A DNA stretch of 64,000 bases from Heloderma charlesbogerti (Eukaryota > Chordata > Lepidosauria > Squamata > Helodermatidae), in contig JANEZZ010000399.1 of assembly GCA_026122225.1 (NCBI GenBank), forward strand, positions 2,490,001 to 2,554,000, given 5' to 3'. Shown here in pieces: positions 12,024 through 24,612 of the stretch (positions are counted from its first letter, which is position 1; every line of letters begins with the position of its first letter). A program made the translations under genes and the position numbers. The notes below the pieces were generated by a model. It made no database searches and was not told the origin of the DNA. It saw only the letters and a list, made by a program, of their open reading frames with translations.

Positions 12024-12669
12024 TAGGAAGACATGACTGTTTCCAGTACTCTTCAAAGTTTGTAGAATCCTTGGCAGGCAGAGAATGGCATAATATAAAA
12101 GTCATATATTATATTTTACTGGAGTACTAGAGATTAATTTTGAAAGTATGTGGATTGACCTAAGCTAATTGAGGACCAGTTTATACATGCAGTAGAATCA
12201 AACTTTCTGCTGAACTATACAACATAAGATGGGAGACTACACATTTCAATCATCTTCCCCTCTAAAATGTTCCTGCTTGCAAATGAGGCAGAAGGGTTCA
12301 GCTGCCTTAGCCTCATCTCTGATTTACTGTTTTTCTATGCGTAGGGAGATGTCTTTGGGGTGAAAAAGCATCCAAACATATAACACCTCAGCTGCAGTCC
12401 AAAGAAATATGATCCAGGAGTATTTTTACTACATGCTTCTTTATATAATGGCCTTAAGACTGGGAATACGTCTTCCTTCCATCTTAAAAGCTTCAGGGGG
12501 GTGGGGCGGAGATGCAGACAGGAGTGAACTGAACCAAGTGTTGTGCCAGTACTCAAACTATTTTAGCTTTGTGGATTCCCCCTCTTTCCCCCACCCCTTG
12601 AGTATCCAGCCTGATTAAAAGCCCTGTGGATCTCTAATGTTTGCACACTGCATTTTGAACACCGTAAAT

Positions 12670-12969
12670 CAGGGGTGGGGAACCTCAGGCCCTGCTGAGG
12701 TTCTCCAGAAGCCCCCATCCCTTCCTCTGGCTCCACCTCTTTTCCCCCAACTACTGATCGTTTGGTGGTTTCTCAACTTTTGTGCAGTTTTCCCCCTATT
12801 CTGAAAGGTTGAAATGCCTCTCCTAAGGCTTACTGATTGGCAGTAAGAGCTTTCAGCTAGAATAGGCTGGCGTTTTTCTTTTGGCCCCGCCCACCCTTGG
12901 AGTGCAGCCCCGGAGAGCTTCTCTGAAATTGAATTTGCTTCTTAGGCTGAAAGAGGTTTCCCACCCCTG
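12670..12969. mobile_element. hAT-like MITE with caggggtgggaa termini
   Basis: The terminal inverted repeats are caggggtggggaacct at 12670 and aggtttcccacccctg ending at 12969 (one mismatch in 16). The start with CAGGGGTGGG, the size (300 bp) and the absence of coding sequence fit hAT non-autonomous elements. The flanking 8-mers (ccgtaaat and caatgaat) are only weakly alike, so no target duplication is claimed. Confidence 0.7.
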
Positions 12970-14225
12970 CAATGAATGGTGCTGTCTCACTTGATCTGTG
13001 ACTTTTGTTCTGTTGACGGCTACCAAGTCTGTGATTTGATTATTCAGTCTCATAAATTGCATGCCTCCTTAAAAAGCCTCTGGCTTATCTCTTCTGATAC
13101 TGAGATCATGTGACATATGGAGAAGTTTCCTTCTATAAATGTCTCTCCATTTATTACCAGGGAGTGGTTAGCATTCGTCTCACCCATGATTAAATTGATG
13201 AAAATTTCTAAAGTGGAGGAATGTTCAGAGGCCTGTTGCAGCTGAAGCGTTGCTCTCCAGCTCTTGAGGTTATTATGATTGGTTTTCTGCTTAGTCAGGA
13301 GACAGCACACATATTTCTATGGTAATTAAAAGAAAAAGTTGAAAACAGACTTCTTTGGTTAAACTGTCTTCAACCAAGTTCCTTCCTTCCTTCTATTTTT
13401 TTAAATATATATGGCAATTTCAGAATCAAGTTTTTCAGGAGAATTTCTTTTTCCTCTTTCTATGTGTGCTATAACCTGTTTCAGTCTTCTAAAAACAAAA
13501 TTGCTGATGAACAATGCTTAGTTCTTTTAAACATTCAGCCACAAGGTAATTATCATTTTTCTTCTGCTACGTTACTGTTCTGAGATCCTAGTTTCTATTA
13601 ATGTTCTATGGGGTTTTTTTCCCAGTAGATTACAGGGACATTTCTGTATCACAAGTAAGCCCTGGAGCTATTCTCATCTGAAGCTTAGAGAAGCAAGCAA
13701 CAATTACACTGTTAAGTGATTGTCAAGACATTTCTAGGTTCCTACTGTGCTGTTTTATCAGCACTTCTCTTTTTTTGGTTTGCTTTTTGGTTTGTTATCT
13801 ATTGTGTTTTTATATCCCTTGAATGTGAATACAAAAAAGCTCCTGAATTCATAACACCTGGAAGCTTTTAACAAATGGACCCATTCATGCAGACATTTTG
13901 TAGACAGGAGGAGGTACTTTTGAATAACTTGCTGGTTTCTGCTAGAAGTTTTCCCCCAAAGAACTCTATTTTCTTTTATTGTGTCATATAAAATAAACAT
14001 GTGCTGAACGTAATTCGGCTTTCAGGAAACATAGTTTGCATATCCTACAAAAATAAGCAAGGTTTATTGTAATGTAAATTCATAGGGAAGCAGTGTAAGC
14101 ACCTCAGGTTTTGATTTAGAGGAGACTGTTCAACAAAACATAGGCAAAATTCATTTTGTTTATTTGGACTGCAAGACTGAACTGGCAAGCACATTATAAG
14201 AAAAGCACTTTGGAGAGAGGCATGC

Positions 14226-14248
14226 TTGCTTGCTTGCTTGCTTGCTTA
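14226..14248. repeat. (GCTT)n microsatellite
   Basis: Five to six tandem GCTT units. A (CAA)n tract also lies at about 14841-14857. Confidence 0.85.
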
Positions 14249-15602
14249 TTTTATTTATTTCTAAATGTAGGGATGTTAGCAGGAAATAGTTGGCAGTAAG
14301 ATCATCCAAATATTTACAAGGTACTTAATTATATCCATTTTCCCTGTGTTGACCATGAATCTTCCAACCATGTTGCAGTAGCTATCCAGCTGTGTAAGTC
14401 TTTTAATTTTCCTGCATATTATCATAGTTTGACATCACCTATAAAATCTGAATGGAAATATATTTACAAACCACAAAAATAGCCAGCAGTACTTAACTGA
14501 AATAGACATGCCTGCAAACATTTTGGACAGGGTTTCTTTTCTAAAGGAATTATTTCCTGTATACTTCCATCCCAAAATCATGCTTTTGTAACTGAGAGAT
14601 TGTAACTGAGAAATTAAAACTAAGGAGAAAATAGTTTTGGTACAAATTGAGTTTGTTCTGGCCACATGACTTAAATGTCAGAGAAGACTGAAATTGGTTC
14701 AGATATAGGCTCCTTGATAAACCAGTTATATAGACAGAGTAGCAAGCTTCTGAGTTTTACAGAGTACCTCTTTAGCTAGGAAAACATTTACATATTAAAA
14801 TGGCACATGACAGGAATGTCCCTTTAGTTAAGGTGAATTGCAACAACAACAACAACAAAAAGATTCCACCATTATAAGCCTCAAAACTCTACTGCTTAGA
14901 AAAATGACACCTGTTGAATTGATATCTTGAAACCTCGCATCCATAATCTACCTGATGAGGTCTATAATTGCGCACAATTTTAAACTGATCTTATATAAAT
15001 TGCCACAGATACAGCAAGTTAAAAAGTGTTGAAAATTGACACATTTGTACTTTTTACTTGAAGCTGCAGCTTGGCATATATATTTATTTCATATCCTGGG
15101 AGAAACTAGTGATATACTTTATTCAGGCTTTTCAAGGAGGTGTACCTTCCATTGGTTTGGTGAAATTCTGAGCAGCAGTTTAAAAGTTAACAAGGTTGTT
15201 CTGCCCCATGAAAGCCTATGGCAGCAACTGCTGGCAAAGTTATGTCTGGCATGCTCAGTTTGACTGAAGTGTGAATGCTGTGAGTACTCCAGTGTTTTGA
15301 GAGGAATCCTAGTGTTCCCGTCAGTTCTGACAGTGCAGGAGCAGTAACAGGAAATTGTCAACTGAGATAAGAGTGAGGTAATTTTGAAGGCTGAGAGAAT
15401 CACTCTCACTGATTGACAAATCACTGGTGAAGAGAGGGAGGGAAAGGAAAAAGCTAAGCTAGAATCCTGTGGAGCTTTACTCAAAAATAAGCTATTCTGA
15501 ACATATCTAGCCATTTGTGCATATCTACTCAGTTAATCACTTGTTTGTGTTGTTATTTTTTCAGAACACTAGTGATAAATTTCTTTTTTTACAAACCAGG
15601 GG

Positions 15603-16137
15603 AATTCAGTGATCAAAAAACCTGCTGATTTAAACCAGAGTTAAGGCTATCTCATGTTGGCTTAAGTTCCACAAAGCCAGGAAATTGGAAGCTAAGCTAA
15701 GACGGATGATGCCTTAACAGACATACTCCGTGATTAGTAATGATGTTGTGCAATGTCACAAATTGTGCTTGCTTACAAGCAATAACAGGTATGGATCAAC
15801 TCAGAGGAGGATTCCTCTAGCAATACAGTTAAGTTCAGATGCTTCATAAACCAATACAGGACTAGGACAATATGGAGCATCTTTGCTGGTCCCAGACACT
15901 CCATCCTCCCCATCTGGGTTTGGGCCTGAAAAACCTAGGAAGTGTGTGGGTGCGTGGAGGGTAAGTTGTAAGCAAACACAATTCGTGACATTGCACAACA
16001 TCATCACTGATCATGGGGCACATCTGTTAAGGCATTAGCCTTACCTTCCAATTTCCTGGGTTTATGGAGCTTGAACCAATATGAGATAGCCGTAACTCTG
16101 GTCTTAAAACCAGCAGGTTTTTTTAAATCATTGAATT
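15603..16137. mobile_element. Long inverted-repeat (foldback/MITE) element with about 175-bp arms
   Basis: The left arm (15603-15780) and right arm (15962-16137) are inverted copies with few indels. Paired landmarks are aattcagtgatc with gatcattgaatt-type ends, 'aacctgctg' with 'cagcaggtt', 'ccaggaaattggaag' with 'cttccaatttcctgg', and 'gatgttgtgcaatgtcac' with 'gtgacattgcacaacatc'. The loop of about 180 bp is unique. A diverged copy of the right arm is at 56565-56690. No coding sequence is present. Confidence 0.8.
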
Positions 16138-16297
16138 ATAATATAAACACATATAATCTTTCTTACCTTTCCCTATAGAGAACACAGTATACACTTCCAT
16201 TTATTTCTTTAATGCAGCATCGTGAAAATATTATAAAAAATAAAGCTGTTGAGATTGTAGAAGTAATTTGGGATATGTTCAGTGGCTGGGATCCACT

Positions 16298-17566
16298 GAG
16301 CTTTTCACAAGTCCCTCACCAAAGGCTCCTGAGCAAACTTAGCAGTAATGGAATAAGAGGACAGGGCCTCTTATGGATCAGTAACTGGTTAAAGAATAGA
16401 AGGCAGAGAGTAGGAATAAATCGTAAATTCTCCCAATGGAGGGAAGTAAACAGTGGGGTCCCACAGGGATCTGTATTAGGACCAATGCTTTTCAACCTGT
16501 TCATAAATTATCTGGAATTAGGAGTGAGCAGTGAAGTGGCCAAGTTTGCAGATGACACCAAATTATTTAGGGTGGTTAAAACAATTATTTAAGGTGGTTA
16601 AAACAAAAAGGAATTGTGAAGAGCTCCAAAACGATCTCTCTAAACTCGGAGAATGGGCATCTAAACGGCAAATGCGGTTCAATGTAGGCAAGTGTAAAGT
16701 GATGTACATTGGGGCAAAAAATCCCAACTTCAAATATAACCTGATGGGATCTGCACTAGCAGTGACTGACCAAGAAAGAGATCTTGGGGTTGTAGTGGAT
16801 AGCTTGATAAAAATGTCACCCTAGTGTGCGGCTGCTGTAAAAAAGGCAAACTCCATGTTGGGCATAATTAGAAAAGGAATTGAGAATAAAATTGCCAATA
16901 TCATACTGCCCTCATAAAAAAATTATGGTGTGACCACACTTGGAATATTGTGTACAGTTCTGGTCTCCACACCTAAAAAAAAAAGATAGTGTAGAGCTGG
17001 AAAAAGTGCAGAGGAGGGCAACTAAAATGATCAAGGGACTGGAGCATCTCCATTTTCCATCTAGCTTGGAAAAAAGGAGAGTAAGGGGAGACATGATAGA
17101 GGTCTACAAAATTGTGCATGGTGTGGAGAATGTGGATAGGGAGACATTTTTCTCCCTCTCTCAAAATTCTAGAACCCAGGGTCATCCCATGAAGCTGATT
17201 GGTGGGAGATTCAGGGCAGACAAAAGGAAGTACTTCTTCACACAGCACATAGTTAAACTATGGAATTCGCTACCACAGGATGTAGTGATGGCCACCAATT
17301 GGGATGGCTTTAAAAGGGGGTTAGACAAATTCCTGGAGGAAAAGGCTATCAATGGCTACTAGGCCTGAGGGCTCTGTGCTACCTCCAGTACCAGAGGCAG
17401 TGAGCCTATGTACAGTTACTGGGGAACATGAGTGGGAGGGTGCTGTTGTGCTAATGTCCTGCTTGTGGGTTCCTGGTTGATAGCTGGTTGGCCACTGTGT
17501 GAACAGAATGCTAGACTAGATAGACCCTTGGTCTGTTCCAGCAGGGCTGTTCTTATGTTCTCATGT
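16298..17566 (+). mobile_element. CR1 LINE, 5'-truncated, with 3' UTR
   Basis: This CR1 non-LTR retrotransposon carries a reverse-transcriptase remnant. It shows PHQRLLSKL, GVPQGSVLGP (16459-16488) and the catalytic FADD at 16545-16556. The thumb and C-terminal region follows ([38 protein letters not shown]) down to a stop at 17360-17362. The 3' UTR ends in 'tcttatgttctcatg' at 17566. A tandem duplication of about 22 bp (16561-16606) just after FADD shifts the frame, and another break lies at about 16820-16940. The endonuclease and the start of RT are missing. CR1 copies are normally 5'-truncated like this. Confidence 0.9.
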
Positions 17567-18111
17567 GCTACTTTAGACCCACTCAGGTACACTTTCTGTC
17601 ATTGAACCAAGAGCCCCCCCCCCTTTTTAAGGTCCCTTCAATTACAACAGCATTTTGCAATTTGGCATGAAGGACTGCTATTCAAGAAACACAAGTCCAA
17701 AGCCCCCATGGCCATGCGGAATTAGTTATGCACTTCTTTAGATTCTAACCACTGCACTGAAAAGCTTTAAAGCATCACAGAAGTAGAACATACCCATTAG
17801 CCGTGTCCTACAAGTATGTATGCACTTTTTTCTGAAAATTGTCATGTCAGCATTCTGACTACACTACACATACAAGGTTTACAAAAGATTGCCTGCCTCA
17901 GCTTACAGAATAAGGCACCTTGTTTTGTCTGTAAATGTGCACTGTGGTGTTGATCGACTTCCATGTGCAAAACAGTGTCAATTGTTCTCAGCCTCTGCTG
18001 TGTGCTCTTCTTAAAAGGGGGTCACCCAACTTTCACTACTGAGACTGATGTACATGACTCTGCAATATCCTCCTCTACAGCCTATTAGATTAATTTCAGA
18101 ATTATAGACCC

Positions 18112-18434
18112 GGTTTGCACATCACACGGCGATTCCTGGGTTATTTAACCCAGCAATTGCCAGGGACAAGCAAAGCAACAAGTGCACTGTCACTCATGTT
18201 CTCGTCATTTCCACTTTCTGTTAACAACCCAGGAATGCCCCATGACATGTGAGCCTGGAAACTCTGAGTTGCATATGGGTTAAACAACCCAGCGTTAACC
18301 CAACAACAAACCATGGGCAATTGTGGAATTAAAAGTGGAAACAAGCGTGCAGGAGGCAGCATGCTCATTGTTTTGCTTATCCCCGGACTGGGTTAAGCAA
18401 CCCAGGAATTGCAGTGTGACATGCAAACTGGGCC
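18112..18434. mobile_element. Palindromic MITE
   Basis: The left end acccggtttgcacatcacac and the right end gtgtgacatgcaaactgggc are inverted partners. 'gcgattcctgggttattta' pairs with 'aagcaacccaggaattgc'. Further in, 'gaaaatgacgagaacatgagtg'-type and 'gtggaattaaaagtgg' blocks also mirror loosely. The termini match the (C)CTGGTTYRCAC motif of the related elements. Confidence 0.65.
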
Positions 18435-20299
18435 CGTGTCAGAGTCTCTAGGGCTTGAACCAGTTCATGGAGTGAGACTAGAGCCTAGCTAGAGAATTCT
18501 CTGATACTATGTTTGGTCAGGCCTCAGAGCCGTCTTCAGGTACAGAAATGAACAAGGAAAGCATATACAACAATAACCTCTGAAACTGATGGGCAGCATG
18601 AAGCCTTTGAGTTGGCCAGGCCTGGTATAAATACTGGCAGCTTGAACTTCTGCACTTCCCTTGTCAGCAGAGTAGTACCTTCTGCCTGCCGCACTTCAGG
18701 CTCTGGTTTCCCCACTTTTTCCAGCTCAAATCCCTGGCTCTATCACCTCACCCAACCCCTGACATTCTATAAACAAAATGTCTCCCTTAAAATATTTCAA
18801 AGAAATTAATCCCAAGGTGCACTCTGCTCATAATGTCCGTTCATAACAAAGGTAGTAGTTTATGTCAAATGAAAACTGATGGGAAATGGATACAAGTAGC
18901 ACATTGACTAAGGGTGGAACTATATATTATGTTAGCAAGCATGTTCCAGATCCTGTGTATTAATACAAATGCAGAAGCCGGAGAGGCATTTGTAGGAAAG
19001 ATTCAGTGAGAGCAATGCTTAACCTTTCCCATGCCCATACTTCCCTACAAATCTTTATCTGCCCATTTCCCCTCCCTCCAACCTGGCGATAAGATATGAA
19101 TGGCTTATTTCCAGTCATAGAGCTCAGCTGGAGGATAAACAAATAAAAAATGACTGGGGGACATTTGCAGGGAGAAGTGGATTAAGTACTTCCCCCATCC
19201 ACTGATTCTCCTTGCAGATCAGGGGAGCTGCATTAGCAGTATGAGGCAAACAGAAGCAACACAGAATTAGGGGCCAGGAGGGTGGTGACCCGCTTGCCCA
19301 GTCTTTAATCTGATTCATGAACTAGGTTTTTAAAAACTGTTGTGGCACAGCAACACAGCAGCATGCCATGCTTTCTTACTCCACTTCCTCTTTCCTATCA
19401 AGTCCACTCATGATCTTAAAGCTGTTGTGCTTCAGTTTCCCCTTTCTGTGGTATGGGCTGCTGGGGATTCAAAAGATGACTCCACCTCTTCTGACCCTCT
19501 TGACTCTGCCTTTGCTGACCCTGCTTTCCACCCAACCAATGCCAGTGGGCACCAGTTGCCACTGGAAGCAAACCTTATAACATTTAGTTCTGCCCTAATG
19601 CTTAGAGTGCTCATCTATTGTATAGGACAAATTAAGATCAAGTGAAGGGAATGCACTGTATTTTCATTTATTTTGTATTTGACCAAAAAATATTTGTCTG
19701 ATTACATCCATTTAAATCCAACTTCAGGCCTGGGTATGGGACAGAGACAGCTTTGGTCACTGTGGTAGACGATCTATGCTGAGAACTGGACAGTGGAGTG
19801 AGTGCATCCCTTACTGCACAGGCTTCAGCCTACACCGTGAGAGGGAGGGGAGGCAAGGAAACTAACTAACATAGCCCCCTCCTGTGGTCATCACTGCAGC
19901 CAGTAAGAGAATGTCTTTACTTTTCCTGTTTGCTTCCACTGAAATGGACTTTTACTCTTTGTAACCTTGGTGTCTCCTATGGACTTCCTTACTGACTCAG
20001 CCAACTCAGTGTACTTGGTAGAGTAGGAAGACAATTTAGCATGGGGTGAAAACATCAGACCAAGGTTAAGCCACCACCAAATTTAGCTTTTTCTAAAAGT
20101 ACTGAAAAACAACAATTAAACATTTTTTGTAAGGATAGTTCTAGGGGTGGCAGGGAGGGGTGAACAGATTTTAAAATTATTTTAACAGTTAGTCCATGAA
20201 AATAACATGGAAAAAATGCATCCATCTAAACTTTGTATAAACTGTCTTCACCCAGCCTAAGGCTGGGTTTATTCCAGCAATAAAGCCATTTCTTTCACC

Positions 20300-20620
20300 C
20301 CATCCTAATAATTTGGTCAGTGATTTTTAATTCAACCAATCACATTGTCCTTCTCAACCACCTGGTTGGCATGGGACTTCATGACACTGTTTTGTACTGG
20401 TTCCAGTCCTTGGAAGGCAGTTCCAGAAGGTGGTGCTTAGGGGCTCCTGTGCAACACTTTAGTCAATGTCTGTGCTATTCTACAGGGTTCCATTCCGATC
20501 TCCACTCACCCCCCTCCCTGCTGTTTTACATCTACATGATACTGCTAGGAAATGTCATCCAGGGACTTAGAGTGCCAGGTCACCAATATGTGGATTATAC
20601 TACAGGTGTCAATTAACATA
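20300..20620 (+). mobile_element. Ancient L2-type LINE fragment, catalytic site lost
   Basis: A 98-codon + frame (20320-20616) aligns loosely with the L2 RT at 27.5-27.9 kb: FNSTNHIVLLNHLVGMGLHD against FDTVDHGILLDRLEGLGIGD, and GHQYVDYT against CHQYADDT. The catalytic YADD is therefore replaced by YVDY. The segment between the two blocks is frameshifted. This is a dead relic much older than the intron-2 copies. Confidence 0.6.
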
Positions 20621-20782
20621 ACAAAGCTGGGATGATTGGGTTATCACTGATTACTGCTGTAGGGAATGGTCACGTTGTTTCACACAGCTATCACCAGCTG
20701 ATGTCACCGACAGTATTTCTTGCTTTTCATTGATGTTTATCCCCATCCCCATCCTCTCTCTCAGGTACACCACATGACCTGC

Positions 20783-21117
20783 TAGGAATGGGCAAGAAAT
20801 TAGTTTGGTTTGCATTTCAATGCAAACTGACCAAATTTGCACTTCCCAAACCGAAACATGAACTGGAATGCAATTTGCCATGAAAATCCATACATATCCA
20901 AAGTTTGCAATGCAGTTTGCAAAAACAAATATGCATAAAATGCATATGTTTGGGGGAAAAGCATCCCCCAAAATGCATATTTTTAAAAAATGCAGAGAAA
21001 TATACATTCAAATTTTCATGCGGACTAAAAAAAAAATCACAGTTTAGGATGAGATGAACCTAGCTTTGGAAAAAAAGAACTTGAGCGAAATTGAACTTGA
21101 CAGATTTGCCTATCCCT
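20783..21117. mobile_element. hAT-like MITE with taggaatgggca ends
   Basis: The ends ctaggaatgggcaag (20783) and tttgcctatcccta (to 21117) are imperfect inverted repeats. The interior is AT-rich with palindromic 'tgcatttcaatgcaaa' and repeated 'aaatgcatat' units. Size and termini fit hAT-derived non-autonomous elements. No transposase is visible. Confidence 0.55.
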
Positions 21118-21228
21118 ATGTCCTGCTAACAGACAATAACAATGCAAGCATTTGATGAAGTGAATTCTGGTACCCCACACCTTACCTTACAACGTATCTG
21201 TTCATCTTTAAGGTGTCACAAGACTCTT

Positions 21229-21562
21229 TGACCTGATTCACACATAACAGGAAGCCACAGTGGGTGAATTTTCCCCATGGGGCTTCTCATCACGGCGGGA
21301 GCTGCCATTTTGAATATTTGAGCCCTGGTGGGGGCACACTGTAGCTTGTCGTTATATGCAAACATGGTGAGGGTGGGTTGTTTTAGGGCTGAGGGTGGCT
21401 TGTCAACCGCCCCACAACCTACCCTCATCAGGCTTGCACATAACAACAAACTACAGTGCACCCCCAGTGCAACTCGAATATTCGAAATGGCAGCCACCAC
21501 TGCAGTGAGAAGCCTCGTGGGGAGATACAGTGGCTTCTTGTTAAGCACAAATGGGGCCTTTG
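21229..21562. mobile_element. Palindromic MITE
   Basis: The left part reads gacctgattcacacataac, aggaagccacagtg and cccatggggcttctcat. The right part contains their inverted relatives 'agaagcctcgtggggaga', 'cagtggcttcttgttaa' and 'gcacaaatggggcc'. 'gccattttgaatatttgag' pairs with 'ctcgaatattcgaaatggc'. Overlapping 99-110-codon frames on both strands reflect the symmetry. Confidence 0.65.
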
Positions 21563-21790
21563 AATGTGTAGGAACTGAGCTTGTTTTGTGTGTTCATTCA
21601 ATTTATATTTCACCCTATAAGGGGTGAGGTGGGTGACAATATGCTCATCATAAAGCCCCCAGTTAAAATTATTTAACTGTACATTGCCTTAACCCACCTA
21701 TTCTTGGCCATCAAAAGTTAATTTTAATAAAAGTTTTACATCCAATGCACTTCTAGAAGACATGGGCTAGAAGTTTGTTTTCTACAAGAC

Positions 21791-22218
21791 CTTGACCTGG
21801 TTCGCACATAACGACAGCCTATGGGTTGAGTATGGGTTGTTGAATCCTGGGTTATCATTACATGCAAATGCAGAACTATGTGTTGTTAACCAGGAATAAC
21901 CCAGAGAGATAACCCATGGTTTGTTGTTGGGTTGTCATTACATCCGAATCCAGAACCATGGGTTGTTTCACCAGGCTACAGAGGTGGTGGGCAAGAGTGG
22001 TTTAAAAAAAAAAAACAGCCACTCTGCATGCTAGTACTACAGTACCACAAAGGCATTGGGATGCAGGGAGAGAGTGGGCAAAGAAAGAGGGAATCCAGCA
22101 ACCCAGAAACTGAAAAAATAACCTGCAGTTTGCACAATCATCTGGCAGACTAATCATGGGTAAACTCTGGGTAGGGCAATAACCCATATCCTGGGTTGTC
22201 ATTATGTGTGAACCAGAT
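21791..22218. mobile_element. Palindromic MITE with cctggttcgcacataa ends
   Basis: It begins cctggttcgcacataacgac and ends with 'gtcattatgtgtgaaccag', clear inverted partners. Inside are several 'aacccatgg' and 'cctgggtt' blocks in alternating orientation, and an unpaired segment (about 21985-22140) that may be loop or insertion. It shares the terminal motif with 36336-36549 and 60975-61208. Confidence 0.65.
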
Positions 22219-23654
22219 CTCTTAAATGATGTGTGAAAGAATAGGTTACAATTTTCAGTATTTTTATAAAAAAGCATTAAAAAAATAAACACATGGAAAC
22301 CACTCTTATTTTCTCAAATATTATTTACTCAGATTCTGTGGTGGAAATTAAGACCTTTATGTCTCATACAAGGCTATGCTGGTTTACAAAGACCTAGGAA
22401 GGTTAAGCTGATTTCCTAATAGGCCAGTTTCTCTCTGCTGCCTGAGAGCTGGCCTCTCTCCAGGAGATATGATGACCAAATAACTACTAAAAGATTGCTT
22501 TGTCTTCTCTGAAACTAAACTCTTTATCAGCCTGAGAATTGCTTACTATTGTCATTTTGGGAGCATAATTTCAACATCTCTTCAGTCAGTATAAGGTGCA
22601 ACAAAGTTGTATTCATTAGCAGTGATTGCTAATAAAAAGAACATTGCTTGCATCCCAGTCCTAAACATATTTGAAAGTTCTATTGATTTCTATAGCTTCC
22701 AAGTAGTAGGTATGCTTTGGATTGCAACTTTGGTCCCTTAAAGATGAAGTATGTGCTTGTAATATAATTGTCCAGGTTATTTTAATCAAGACATTTTGTC
22801 TATGCATTGCTTTGGCAACATCTTTGCAGAGTTTACAACTTTCAGCAACATGTTGGTATCAGTTATGCAGTCCTTTGAAACAGCTGTTGTGCAGTTGAGC
22901 TGTTTTGACATGCCACTGCACATGGCTGAATTATGCAAATAGTTACAATATTAAATGACTGGGCAATAAGAAGAATGCACCCAGTGGATGAAGTGGTTTG
23001 GTGTGCTTTAGGGTTTGGGGTGGTAGCATGAGGAGCTCATAACTGAAATATTGGGCATTAATTTAGTAGACGTAATCATCGCTACAACAAAGCCTGCCTA
23101 TTTTTACCTTTTGGGCAAAAGAATTTACATCCTATGGTATTATAGAACTGCTTATAAGCAATAGTGAATGAGGAATGGCATGCTTTCATCCTTCAAGGCA
23201 CATTTTCCTTATTGTAACTAAAGCAATGTGTGAATCAGTGTGAAACTCAGATCAAAATTAAGCCATCTGTTAACGTACGTTCTCCTACAACAGCAGAGAT
23301 TTCCTTGTTTGCCATCTTCTGACATTAAACTGTAAATGTTCATTTCGGACACCGATGTTGCATGACAAATCCAGACCTCCTTATGTTTCCCTGAAGACCA
23401 AATCATTGTAAAATGGACAAACATTATCTCCAGAGATGGGAAATGACAGACTGAACCCCAGACTTGAGCCCTCGTGCCTGAATGGTTCTGTTAACTTACT
23501 ATTTCCCAACTTCTGATAAGGGAAAGCACTTTTTTTCAAAACTGGAATTAAAGGCATGCTTCATTCTCACACTTAAAAATGTGTACTTTTTTGAGTATGA
23601 AAAAGTTAGGATTATCCACCCAGTATATTTCCATCAGAATCACTTTTCTGAACA

Positions 23655-23915
23655 AATCTCCTGAATGAAAGGAGGCTAGCCCAGAGCAGTGACTCATACA
23701 GAAATGCAAATGACAGCTGCCTCATGCAGGTGGTGAAATCTGCTGTGTCTTTACATTGGGGATGATTAGATGAGCAGTTGATCCAGTCATACCTAATGGA
23801 GATAGAGCAGAATGACCTACCTCCAACAAAAGCTGATTGGGAAGAGGCAAAACCAGAGCAGTAAATCATGCAGAGACACAGCAGGCAACCTCCTCCATGG
23901 GAAGAGACCTTGTGC
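23655..23915. repeat. Unclassified interspersed repeat, copy B
   Basis: This is a homologue of 1-235 in the same orientation. It shares 'ggctagcccagagcagtgac', a 'gctgtgtctt' block, the central 'ggggatga', and a terminal 'gaagaggcaaaaccagagca' block followed by 'gcagagaca'. Similarity is clear but diverged, which suggests an old family. Confidence 0.5.
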
Positions 23916-24469
23916 TCATGTGAGTCTTTAATACATTTCCCATGTCACACTCACAGTTCTTTTGCAGCAGACACCAGACGGAAATGCAGTGCACCCACTG
24001 ATGTCTTTAACATTTAACTAATTCATTGCAGCACATGAGTGTGCCCCAGCACAGAGTTTGGGAATTATTGTATTAACTGGACACACCCATAATATATTCA
24101 CTATATTTGTCACCACAGCTCTGCTTGTCTAAAAGCTTGCAGAGTTACAAGAAACTTTGTAATGGCTGCTCCCATGAATGATGAAAAAAATATGGAAGTA
24201 GGAAGACGCAGAAGGACATTGCCAGCTTCAGATTTTGGAGGGCCCTTGGGCAAGACACCAGCTGCTATTGCTCCTTATCCTCTTTCTCACCATTGCTACC
24301 ACTTATTTGCTTGAAAGGCAGAGAGCCAATGAGCAAGTAGGCAGTGGCATCTAATGCTCCTCACCACCACTGCGGTTGTCCAGGCCAGAGGGAGAGGCAA
24401 GTGAACAAGCAAGTTGCAGTGGTGAAGAGAAGGAGCAAGTCCAAGAGGGTCTTCTCAGCTGCTGCGGTG

Positions 24470-24612
24470 TGGGCCCTTGATGCCGGCCCCTGCGGAAGGA
24501 AGATCTGGGTTCAAATGATGACTCAGCCATGAGGTTCGCAGGATGACCATGGGTCAATCTAACCTACCTCATAAGGTTGTTGTGAGGATAAATGTAATAA
24601 ATAAAAAGCATT
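24470..24612 (+). mobile_element. tRNA-derived SINE fragment, plus strand
   Basis: It contains a degenerate box B ('gatctgggttcaaatgatga'), then 'actcagccatgaggttcgc', 'ggatgaccatgggtca', 'aacctacctcataaggttg' and 'ttgtgaggataaatg', ending in an A-rich tail. It is the same family as 25690-25905 but lacks a recognisable box A. Confidence 0.55.

Noticed and set aside
11684..12130. 148-codon + frame.
   Set aside because: It depends on the (AC)n microsatellite for its length and shows no domain.
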